DNA of 64,000 bases, taken from positions 754,501-818,500 of the forward strand of contig OZ025882.1 of assembly GCA_964019415.1 (NCBI GenBank). The letters are read 5' to 3'. Shown here in pieces: positions 39,591 to 51,000 of this stretch (positions are counted from its first letter, which is position 1; each line of letters starts with the position of its first letter). The position numbers and the translations under genes are program-made. The notes under the pieces were generated by a model that was not told the origin of the DNA, ran no database searches, and saw only the letters and a list, made by a program, of their open reading frames with translations. The DNA is from Ianthella basta (Eukaryota; Porifera; Demospongiae; Verongiida; Ianthellidae).

Positions 39591-40178
39591 CATCCCCTAT
39601 AATTAGTCTAGTGTGCTAGACCCACTCCGCTCCGGGCGCTTGTATAAGTTGTACATACGTATACGTGAGACTTGCCCAATTATGGCATTGAACATGCTGT
39701 ACCTTCCTCACAGCGCTCACATACATGGTGTTGTGTGGGGTGGAGGTGTACAGAGGAGTGGAGGAGCTTCCAGTGTGGCCAGGTACTAGCATGTAGTCAC
39801 GAAGCAATGACACACGTGCACACACACACTTGGAGGCGGAGTCAAAACAAAATGGTGGTTGGCTACATGAGACTGCATCCAATGACGTGCCCAAAAAGTA
39901 TGGCATTGACCAACGAATAATCATCATGCATGTTCATTACAGTGCAATACCATAAGTGAAGTGTCATGTGTTCAGTTAACAATCAAAGCATAAAACACGT
40001 GAATGAAATGGACTGTAACAGAAAGTGGCCAATTTCAGTAAGAAAATACAGAATCCCATTCCATAAAAAACACACCATTCTTTTTAAAAAATTCAGTACG
40101 AAATTCTTCTTTTAATGCAACTCTTAGCCTCACTGAGCAGTAGCACACATCTATTTACACACACCATTCAGTTAATGG
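39591..40178. other. Intergenic stretch between copies 9 and 10
   Basis: No exon of the family, no repeat and no other gene recognised. It marks the 5' limit of the truncated copy 9 and the 3' flank of copy 10. Confidence 0.5.
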
Positions 40179-43100
40179 TTAATTACGATACACGGTTTGA
40201 AGGTCTTGGTAGAGTGCAGTGCCCTCTTCGAGAGGTGCACCCAACTCTGCTGCACGGGGGGATGCTTCCATGTCTTCCTTCGTCCAGGCAAGGAGAGATC
40301 CTTCACTGGTTTGTGTGAGAGTGCAGTGAAGGGCACTGGCCTCTGGCCTCAAAGTGCGCTGTGGATTCCTACAGCACAGGGGAACACAGAACAATGGACA
40401 TATGTGTGTGCTTCTAGCATGCTTTTAAGTAATTCTTTCCATTATCTTCCATCCCCCCCCACTCCCCCTCCTCACCAGCAGTCCACCATGATGGCATACA
40501 CTGCCCTCGGACAGCCAGGGGGAGGAGGCTGGCAGTAGCCAGTCTGAAAAGCTGTATTGACAATCTATTGTAAAGGAGAGATTGTGTTGAAGAAGAAGCA
40601 CTTTCTTACCCAGCCTGCAATATTACAGTGAGCAAGTGACAAGCAGGTCTTACATCCTGAGGTGACATGTCTCCAAATGGCTTGTGTCCCAGTGACCATA
40701 TCTCATACATCAGCATCCCATAGCTCCATACATCACTGCTGGTGCTGTATTTCTTGTACAATACAGCCTCGGGAGCCGTCCACTTTAAGGGGACCTGCCC
40801 ACCTTTTGTGACATAATACATTTCTTCATTCAGACCACGACTCATTCCAAAGTCAGAAATCTAAAATGGGAAAGGGAGTTGATAATACTCAGAGTAGTGT
40901 AGATCACTGTACACACAGGCACATGAGTTAGGGCTCTCTTCTTCCCTTTCTCCCCTCACCTTACAATTGTGCTCCTGGTCCAACAAGATGTTCCTTGCAG
41001 CAATGTCTCTGTGGACAAAGGACTTACCAGCTAGATATGACAGACCCTCAGCCACCTGGCGACCGAACTTGAGCAGTGTGGTGGGGAGGGCTGGGTCAGT
41101 GGTTGTAGTGATCCTGCACCAAGTGACAGAGAAGGTGCTGAGTAACAACATGAATAGATTAACAATAGAATATTATAATGATCCCAATTAGGAGTTGTTC
41201 CTTCATTCAAGTAATGACAGGTACAATCCATATAATTATAGGAGTATGTTCTATAAGGGAATCCAGGGCCGTAGAACCAAGATAAAAACCGGTCAGGTGA
41301 TAGATGACGTGACGCAAACTAGGGGGGTCTGGGGGCATGCCCCCCCAGAAACATTTTAGACATCTAGAAGCTCTGTGAGTACTTTAGGAGCAATTCCAGG
41401 CCCATCAACACTACAATGAGTATGAAAAAATGTAACATAGACCAACAGGCACTTACAGCAGGAAAGGCGATCAAGTGCCATGAAACAGGTAATACAGTGC
41501 ATTGAAATAAGAAGATTGTGCATTAAAAATCAAAATCTAGCGTTTTTTGGCTGTCTCTCCAACGTTAGTCAGCACAATTTTCTCTTTCCCTCAACTAGAA
41601 GACACCATCAACTCAAGTTTGCTCTTCGACACCACACCGATCGTTTAACACACCATTTTAGCACGTCAGATAACGTCAAGAAAAGTCATAACTACATTCG
41701 TAAAATGGCTGCCGCCGTTAAGGTTGGTTTGAGGATTAAGTATCTGGCTATTCCTTGTTCAAACTAAGTCCTGCAACACTGTAATAAGACCACTCTGCTT
41801 TTAGAACGTTGTTTAACATTTGGCCAGTACCCCCTCCCAAGTTGAAAGTATGTTTAAAATGCATATCTTCAATTATTAGAATTTTTGTTCCAGCAGCAAA
41901 AACCGGTCAGGCCATGGCCGGACCGGCTGGACTGGGTACTATGGCCCTGGAATCTTATGCCAACAACTAATCATTTAGTCATATTCAAGAGAGTGATGCA
42001 ATCAACACTGTAATAACTGTTTTGAGACTTTTGACTGGTAAACTGAACTTGCAGAATACAAATACGTAAGTTGCATATCAGGAGAAGGTACACATTGTAA
42101 GGAAGACGAGGGATAATAGGGGAAGGATGCATTTGTACACAGGTACGTACACTGAAACATAACACTTTGGTGCAGACCTTCCATTGGCTTGTTTCAACCA
42201 TACTGAGCTCAGCAGTGGAAAATGACATGTACAGTACTTGTCACAAGAAACTTACATTATTCTGCCAGTCCGCTGTAAGGCAGTATGCGAAACGAGGGCA
42301 GTGGAATGGCGTAAGTTTCTTGTGACATGTACCGTAGATGAGTTGGTCTGTGAGTACACAACCTGTTAGCTACCACTGCGGGATGTGATGTAGCTGACTA
42401 TCATGTGACTCAGCTGTTGCGACATATCCTACCCATACACACCACTCACACACTTCTACTACAGTGCATACAGCCAAACCTTTGTCTCAGGTCGAGCAAG
42501 TGGTCCCTCAGGTCCCCTCCGGGAAGAAGCTCCATCAACATCATCCTCTGTACAGGAAGTGGGCAGAAGTCCAGTCAATGTGCATGTGTACAACACATGA
42601 AGACTGATGAATGTGGCACCTCATTATCATGTGCTACTGTATATGGGGAGGAGAGATAACTAGGACAGAGTTTATCATGCACATTTGATAAGGTGTTGCA
42701 TGATGTAAGCCAATGTTGGCATTCATCTGGTGCCTGGACTGTGAACCACAAGATTGGGTTTGCAAAAGAGAAATACACTGTGTTCCATAAACAGAACTTG
42801 ATCTAATGCCGTCATCCTTTGAAGTACCACAAGTTACTAACCTACCCAGGCACATTTACTGCATTTTATTGATTGTGCTCATCAATCATAATACCATTTC
42901 CTTACTTGCTTTCCAAGGGTAACCACTCCAATCAGACGGACAATGTGTCTGTGTTTGAACTGTCCCAAGATGGCCGCCTCCTGTAGTAGCTTCACTCTCT
43001 CCTCCTGAGGAGCTCCCTTCTTCACCAACTTCACTGCCACATCCACAGGGCCATAAGGAGTCTGCAGTTCTCCTTTGTACACCTCACCAAACTGTCCTGC

Positions 43101-43532
43101 CCCCAGCTGGGATGACATGGTCACACCAGATGGCTGGATCTCCTGGTACTTGTGCTGTGACATTTGTGAGTAGATGTCATCCTCTGTAGAGTGTGGTTCC
43201 CAGTATGTGTCTACTTCAGTTGAAGCCATCTCATACAAGCTCTCAATGTTTTCAGGAAGCTGCAATTTGGTGGAAACAGCCGAGTGACTATTAATGTATG
43301 TAGTTGTGCCCTAGCTTCACTTCATTGTATTTCTAGTGCTAGCTACAGCGTCAGAGTATGTAACAATGTTTCGATTGGTGTCCTATTTATTGCAAAAAAT
43401 GCAACAACAGTGAAAATAGTAATTGCACTGTGCACCCATACTTAAATTAGTAACAACCTCTTCAACCGTAACAACATTTTCACAAGGAAAGGATTATTTG
43501 GGCAGTCACAAGTCTTCTGTGTGCACCCGTGC

Positions 43533-43563
<31 letters not shown>

Positions 43564-43574
43564 TGTGTGTGTGT

Positions 43575-43647
<73 letters not shown>

Positions 43648-43652
43648 TGTGT

Positions 43653-43683
<31 letters not shown>

Positions 43684-43715
43684 CATGTGTGTGTGTGCAT
43701 GTGTGTGTGTGTGTG

Positions 43716-43767
<52 letters not shown>

Positions 43768-43831
43768 TGTGTGTGTCTGTGTGTGTGTGTGTGTGTGTGT
43801 GCATGTGTGTGTGTGCATGTGTGTGTGTGTG

Positions 43832-43863
<32 letters not shown>

Positions 43864-43885
43864 CGTGTGTGTGTGCATGTGTGTG

Positions 43886-43926
<41 letters not shown>

Positions 43927-45225
43927 ACATGCAAACATGTACATACAATGTTCTAAATCCTACCTTGTCTGCTGGATACTCATAGTCAGGTAGACCCTGC
44001 CAGTAAGTCCTGTTCTCTTGTTCCATCTTCCTCCTCTCCTCCTACACAGACACCAAATACAGAGAGGAAAAGAGAGTCACCACATCACAGGGAAATAGCC
44101 CTTAGCTGCCATAGTTCTGAATGGGTCTTTCATTAAAAGTGAAAAGCCCTGTGGGAAGCACTCAAGGTAGGCATGACCTGCAAACTACCCTCCATTCCTT
44201 TGAAGTAAACTCTACCCACAGCTAACAGGAGAGTGGAAAGTGAGGTCATGAAAGCTGAGTACAAGCAAATTCATGGAATGCTGGTCTCTGCTTTCCTGAC
44301 AGCGTACTGATCATTGGTGTGTGTGTCATAGAGGTGGCATTGAAAGTGGTGAGGTCACTGAACAAGAAGCCAGCTACCTACATCAGCACAGCCTGTTCGT
44401 CTGCATGACACAGCAAAGGCATGCGCAGGTCAATGGAATCCATTACACTTTCATTAAAACACACTCCAAGAATTGACAATTTAGCTGGAATATTATCTAT
44501 TCAGAATGATAAACTGAACTACCACAAATGATGCATGTAACTAGGTATAAATTAGTTTATAGACATCATGACAAATTACCTCAGATGGTACAACTCCATA
44601 TATGGGCATGCTCCTCTGCGCCTGTGCCTATAAGGAAATACATATAGATGCATAGCAAATGTGTATGCAACACATGATACAGGTGGGAATACAGTGAGCA
44701 GGGATGTGAACGCTGTATGACAGTGAAACAGACACTTGAACACACGCCTTTCATTGCTGTCCACTCCAACAGTTGACACACACAATGCACTCCCATGGAC
44801 CTACCCTCAGTTGGTGAGTGCTGGCCCCAGCCATAGGTTGCACACTGTCAATGCTGTGGTAGAGGTGCTCTGGGCTCGGTCTGTCTCTCCTGCCGTCCAG
44901 CTCTGCATAGGTTGCCGTGGCTACACACAGTGGACACACCCATACAATACACATAAACCACTGACAGAATCTTCGTTGCATGTTTACTTCAGTATTCATT
45001 CACTCACAAGAATTGTTAGCTCCACCATGTCCGGGGCTGACTGGTGTTTCATAACCATATGCATGGTAAGCAGTAGATTCACTCCTTGTTGAGGCCACCG
45101 TGTCATACGTTCGGGTAACTGTGAGTGGCAGAACAAACAAACAGTGCAGGTGTGATCCACTGCACAATGCCTCAACATGTGATCAGAGGAGTGCTCTGCT
45201 GGCCTATGCTACACTCCAACACACA

Positions 45226-45322
<97 letters not shown>

Positions 45323-46315
45323 TCCTGTGTCTTGAGGTGCAAGTGGCTGCCATGTAAGTGGCTCCTCCTCACTTGCCAGGTGATGGCAGCAGCTAGGAGA
45401 AGCACCACCAGCACAACCACTACAACGATGGCCACCACCACTCCAACTGCCACTCCTGCTGCCATTAAGCCAACGGTGGTCACTGGCCTGCAGGTAACTG
45501 CAGAATGGAGTAGTACCCACTACATACACCATGTGTACATATATCCTATATGTGCTTACATACCTTTAACACTAATGATGGGAGAAGCACATAAAGTACC
45601 ATTGTTAGGATTTACTGTCAGTTTCGGCGAATGTGTGCCTGCATACGTACCTTCAACACTAATAATGGGAGAAGCTCTAACTCTGTTGCTGCCTGCAGTA
45701 CTGAGTTCTGTTGCAAAGCTGTCGTAGGTGTGGTATGTGTGTGTGTTCCCTGTTGTACGGGTGGAAGCTATCTGAAAGAAAAAGCCTGTATTGGGTCCAG
45801 GAGTGAAGCCCAGAACATCACCAGATGAGAAAGGGATGGGCTCATCCACTGTCACTGATGCAGTCGCTGGTGTGGCAAATGGAACTGTAAGAGTTGCTGT
45901 AAAGTTGGCTGCAATGCTGAAGCTATCTCCTCCTGATGGTCTCCACACCTGCAGTATGTTGATGCAGCTTACGTTGCTACCTGTGCTACCACTACAAATC
46001 CCAGCAAGATGAAATACTGTTATGTGTCCACTGTCATTGAACTGAAGTGATGGAATGAGGACTTGACTTGGTTCTATGTACGTGGCTGGGTTTGTCACTT
46101 CTCCGAATCCAGATATACAACCTCCTGTAATAATTAAGAGACTACAATGCCATAAGCAAAATGAAAGGGGGCAGGTGTCCAGGTTTGAGTTCTCACTCTG
46201 AAGCTCAGTCCCATGCATAAATGTAATAGTATAGATATTGTGGATCAGGGAGCCCCCCGCCACGCACGCACGCACACACACGCACACACACACACGCACA
46301 CGCACACGCACACGC

Positions 46316-46365
<50 letters not shown>

Positions 46366-46676
46366 TCAGGAGATGACGCCACCCCTGAAACAACGCGTAC
46401 GTACCCTCCCGTAACGAAGCTGCGACTCGTATCGATGCAGTCAGCAAGGCTGTGTTCTGAATGGCAGTTCCTTACAGTACGTAGTTGTTCGTGCGGTGCC
46501 TCCCTGCTCAACTTTGTCTCACACTTTCCTCTGCCCTCCCCCTCCCTCGCAGTATAGAATCACATGGACAAACCAAACCACTCACCTTCATCTTCCTGTG
46601 CCACTATTCCAAGGAACGTGCACCAGAAGCAGCAAAGGGAGAGGAGAACAACAGATCTTTCGCAAGTCGAACTCAT
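40179..46676 (-). CDS. Copy 10: complete receptor tyrosine kinase, canonical catalytic motifs, 711 aa
   Basis: Thirteen exons: 46586-46676 (signal), 45651-46124 (ectodomain), 45321-45497 (TM), 45008-45118 (JM: YDTV, YGYETP), 44805-44920 (YAEL, YHSI), 44580-44627 (PIYGVV), 43964-44041 (YWQG, DYEYP), 42906-43259 (N-lobe), 42480-42547 (hinge, [14 protein letters not shown]), 40960-41113 (catalytic loop), 40654-40860 (activation segment), 40476-40543, 40179-40368 (tail, stop TAA). They sum to 2136 bases with every phase consistent. Residues: glycine loop GAGQFGEV about 418-425, lysine 442, alpha-C Glu 459, HRD 540-542, DFG 560-562, YY in the activation loop 572-573, APE 586-588. It should phosphorylate tyrosine at the membrane and offer YxxV/L/I sites for SH2 or AP-2 binding. 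It is the most diverged copy and the only one with DFG, so it is the likely signalling founder. Confidence 0.88.
41264..41949. mobile_element. hAT-like non-autonomous DNA transposon in an intron of copy 10
   Basis: Terminal inverted repeats CAGGGCCGTAG and CTATGGCCCTG, bounded by a 5-bp direct repeat GAATC (41,259-41,263 and 41,950-41,954). The inside contains GGGGGCATGCCCCCC and AAAACCGGTCAGG near both ends. 686 bp, no transposase frame. CAGGG-type termini suit the hAT superfamily; 5-bp target duplications are less usual there. Confidence 0.6.
42239..42328. repeat. Short inverted repeat in the copy 10 hinge intron
   Basis: TGTCACAAGAAACTTAC is mirrored by GTAAGTTTCTTGTGACA about 55 bases away. 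Could be a tiny foldback element; no function seen. Confidence 0.6.
43531..43926. repeat. Long (GT)n tract with internal period of about 120 bp
   Basis: About 395 bp of GT with sporadic CT, CA and GC variants. The variant pattern (TCTGTGTGTGTCTG, then GCATG twice) recurs 118-120 bp apart (43,646 and 43,766), so part of the tract was duplicated as a block. It lies in an intron of copy 10. The open frames in it are low-complexity artefacts. Confidence 0.95.
45216..45320. repeat. (CA)n microsatellite at the TM-exon donor of copy 10
   Basis: CA tract ending at 45,320, directly against the TM exon (low end 45,321, ...ACACAGGAAG). The coding-strand donor GTGTGT is therefore part of the repeat, as in copies 2 and 4. 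Confidence 0.95.
46258..46363. repeat. (CA)n/(ACGC)n microsatellite in intron 1 of copy 10
   Basis: Mixed CA, CGCA and ACGC repeats between the signal and ectodomain exons. In other copies the same place is a C-rich run followed by CACGCCACACACAC. Confidence 0.93.
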
Positions 46677-46765
46677 CTTGAGCTCCGTTACCCAGTTCCG
46701 ATCACAATGGAGGCACCAGAAGAGGGGAGGAATTTGAGACAAGACGACTGTGACTTCCGGGGGAA
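46677..46765 (-). promoter_or_regulatory. Putative promoter of copy 10
   Basis: ACTTCCGG at 46753-46760, about 80 bases from the start codon. The octamer present in copies 1, 3, 5 and 11 is not seen here. Function inferred. Confidence 0.35.
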
Positions 46766-46929
46766 GGCCCCCTGCATAAAAATTATTTACCATGCAGCTA
46801 CAGGTTCTGACCGTAGAGGTAAGAAACCATATCTATGGCATAATACAATTAAATTTAAAACAGTACTGTTTCCTGTGCCACAGGGTACCCTGTACAGTAT
46901 TCCCTAGTGAGTACTCCTCCCTGCACACT

Positions 46930-47133
46930 GTTTTGTACGTGGGGGTCTGGGGATAATAACAATCTGGAAGTCATCATTTATGTATAAAATATCCACCAAG
47001 GTTGCTTGTGGCATAGTCTATGACTGTGCTTAATCATAACTCATATAATAGTACCATGAAACATGTGAGGTACAGATATACTGAACATGTATGCGAGTGT
47101 GCATGTGCGTGCGTGCGTGCGTGCACGCGAGCA

Positions 47134-47167
<34 letters not shown>

Positions 47168-48001
47168 CTGGTACATCTGAGGCATGGGTCAATGTCCTGT
47201 ACAATATTCCCTAGTGTATTTGTACGTGGGGGTCTGGGAGTCATAATTAATTGTAATATATAGCAATCTGGAAGTCATCATTTATGTATAAAACATCCAC
47301 CAAGGTTGCTTGTGGCATAGTCTATGACTGTGCTTAATCATAACTCATATAATAGTACCATGAAAAATGCGAGGTATGAATATACTGAACATGTACATGT
47401 GTGTGTGTGTCTGGTACATCTGGGGCATGGATCAATGTCCTGCCCAACTTGGCCTTGGGTTGTAGAATGGATGCCGATGTGGTGGCAACATCAGTTAGCC
47501 TTCACCTGTGTGCCCCTCTGCCAGCCCCGGCCCACTCATACTTTGGGTGCTGAGTACAGATGGAGACAGCTGGAGCCATGTTATCAGCACACAAGGGAAG
47601 GCAGGCTACTGAGCAAGCAGAGGAATGGGAAGAGTGTCAAGTATATGACCAGTACTGCTTACTACATAATATGTCATGTGTTTAGCATAGTTAAGGCCTT
47701 AATATGGGAAATCACAAGGCAGTCATCTTTCTGAGGGAAGTTGGGTTCCAGACCCATGGCCCAAAGCAACTGGCAACCTGATGGCTGCATGACACCTACA
47801 GGGAGTGCCAGTAGTAAAGACTATAGTGGATGGTTTACAGTTGCATGCAATTGTTTTAGTAATGCTTTAATAATTTTCTATTATTTTTATATATCAAGTA
47901 TAATTTCTGGCTTCATTAACTGTACACATCAAAGTATTAGCATAAATGATTTTCAATAAGAGTACATGAATTCTGCCTAATCCACTTTCTTGTCATTAGT
48001 A
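46930..48001. repeat. Tandemly duplicated intergenic block between copies 10 and 11
   Basis: A segment with AAAATATCCACCAAGG and CTATGACTGTGCTTAATC occurs twice, 304 bp apart (near 46,986 and 47,290). The first holds a GCGT/GT microsatellite (47,095-47,166). The second runs into a block (47,420-47,830) shared with 35,722-36,120. No gene recognised. Confidence 0.7.
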
Positions 48002-51000
48002 CTAAATGTAGTATAGATAGGTGCTCTGCAGGTCCTCGTACAACTTTTGTCCCTCCTCCAGAGGTGCCCTAAGGATGTGGGCTGAAGGAGAGGGGGGAGG
48101 GGTGGACTTGTCCCAAAACAGCAAAACTGCCTCAGGTTGATTCAGTGAGGAGCACAGGGTACTGGCAGCAGGTCTGTAGTGGGGGTCAGGGTGCCTGTGG
48201 GGGGGGGGGGGGGGGGGAGGGGAGGAACAAGATGTAGTGAGAGATGGTCGCTTGAGCAAAAAGTACTATTTCCCATCCCTCCCACTCCTCACCAGCAGTC
48301 CACCATGATGGCATACACTGCCCTCGGACAGCCAGGGGGAGGAGGCTGGCAGTAGCGTTCCTCCAACAACTTAGCAACCTGCACAGAAGTACAATTACCA
48401 ATCCTTCCTACATCCAAAGACAAGTGTGTATTGAAGATACTCCAAACGACCAGCAGCCATGTACACATGCAATTAGTCATAAATGGCATGCCAATTATAA
48501 TGGAATTCATTATCACAGCTCGTACAATACATATTTATACATGTTTGACAATGTACTAACTTGTCGAGGTTGTGCATCTCCAAATGGCTTGTGTCCCAGT
48601 GACCATATCTCATACATCAGCATCCCATAGCTCCATACATCACTGCTGGTGCTGTATTTCTTGTAGAACAACACCTCAGGAGCCGTCCACTTGATATGGA
48701 GCCTCCTGCCTGCTTTTACTGTGTAGTAGTCCTCCTCACTGAAGTCTTGAGTCATTCCAAAACCAGACAGCTTAGCGAAAATGGATAATTCATGATCAGT
48801 AGATGTATATCATGCAGTATTCATACTTGTTACTTCAGGTCTCCATACACTATGTATTGTGATAGTAAACATCTTCGCACTCTTCCCCATATTGCATGCA
48901 ATTTGTTTTTATAATTACCTTACAATTGAGTTCCTGGTCCAACAAGATGTTCCTTGCAGCGATGTCTCTGTGGACAAAGGACTTACCAGCCAGATATGAC
49001 AGACCCTCAGCCACCTGGCGACAGAACTTGAGGAGTGTGGTGGGGGGGAGGGCTGTCATGTGCATCAATGCAGGAACACACTTCAGCACTGACTCACTGT
49101 TAGTGATAGACAAAGCACCCCCCCACCCCCCCCCCCCCACACAGACAATGCACATAGCATACACAATACAGCTAAACCATGCATCTCTAGGTAGTGTGTA
49201 CTATGATGTACACTTTACCACCTCAACGACAGCAGCATACATCACTTAAGCAGGTCCACAGAGTAAGCATTGAATGAACGTAGCCTAAGTCAAACCTACT
49301 GTTGTCTCAGGTCGAGCAAGTGGCTACTCAGATCTCCACTTAGATGCTCCATCACCATCATACTCTGCACAGTTTATGAGAATTGGGGTGAATAGCAATC
49401 CAAATGCAAACAAGCCTCAGAACATTAGATATGGATAGCAGTGTACAATTACAACTAGTTGAAAACCTACCGGCTCACTCACAGTGACCACTCCCACCAG
49501 GCGGACAATGTGTTTGTGTCTGAACTGTCCCAAGATGGCTGCCTCCTGTAGCAGCTTCACCCTCTCCTCCTGAGGAGCTCCCTTCTTCACTAACTTCGCT
49601 GTCACATCCACTGGACCATGTGAAGTTTGCAATAATTCCCCTTTGTACACCTCACCAAACTGTCCTGTCCCCAGCTGGGATGACATGGTCACACACGAGG
49701 GCAGGATCTCCTGGTACTTGTACTGAGACATTTGTGAGTAGATGTCCTCCTCTGTAGAGTGTGGTTCCCAGTATGTGTCTACTTCAGTTGATATAATTTC
49801 ATACAAAGCAGCAGAACTGGGGTTCACCTTCAGGGAGGAGGTGAAAAGAACGACACAATAGGAAACAAACATTGGCCTTTGAAAAGTAAATGACTTCCCC
49901 TTCACCTAGCCTCCTCCTTTCCGCCTGCAACAGTAAGTGTGAAACAATGTGCTAAACATTCACACTGTGTTTCATGTACCATTCACTTTCACGATCAGCT
50001 GTGATGTAGTGTGCTCACCTCAGATGGAACCACACCATATATGGGCAGCTCTGCAGGTACCTTCAAATTGAGTTATAACACAAAGGAGGAAACTAGATAA
50101 AAGGTGGATACAACACAAACAAACGTTCATACATCATGATCGTGCACATATACACATATAATACAGTGCATGGTTTCATGATAATCTGATTGCACATTGC
50201 AAAATCTGCACCATAATAAGTAGTCAATTCCATGAATTCATTATAGCACCTTCTGCTGTAAACATGCTAATGGTATTTAGTAGTTGTCTAAACTTTCGGT
50301 CATTTGCAGCTGTTTAAAAATCCTTTTATAAAAGTACACAATGTAACAGGAAGCAAGTACACATTTGCACAGTCTTGTACCCAGCCCACTTCCATCCGCC
50401 ATTTTGACAAAGGTGCGGAAGGTGGTCTGGCAAACTGAGCCCACATTCCTAGGCCTAATGGCATCTCATTCCCAGAATCACGAATACCAATCAGATTGCA
50501 GATCCGTCACGTGTTGGGAAATGGTATACTCCAGACCGAGGATACAAGCAGCATTGTCAAGCACCTCGCGTCGCTTGGTTTATCAGCGTCTGACGGAGAA
50601 ACAACGTGAGGTCATCATCCACTTCGTGAACTGCAAATACGTGTTCGTTTCCCTTCTTTCCATGTGTCATACTGTCTTGTGTGATCAGGCATGACGTCAT
50701 TAAGCCCAGGAATGTGGGCTCAGTTTGCCAGACCACCTTCCGTGCCTTTGTCAAAATGGCAGACAGAAGTGGGCTGGGTATATAGCTAACCTGTACGTTT
50801 AAACATACTATGATTATATAATTGGAGTTATCCTACAACTACACATCCACACAGCTGTATAAATGAGTAATTTAGGTAGAAACCTTTTTCAGTTGAAAGC
50901 TGTGTACATCTTGTTCTGGTGTGACAATGGAGCAGTAAGTGTGAGTCCCACCATCTGTGAGTGGTACAAAATGCCAAATGGAGTGAGACATCCAACACTC

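Noticed and set aside
43423-44026. Long open frames of alternating Cys/Val or His/Thr on both strands
   Set aside because: Artefacts of (GT)n and (CA)n repeats.
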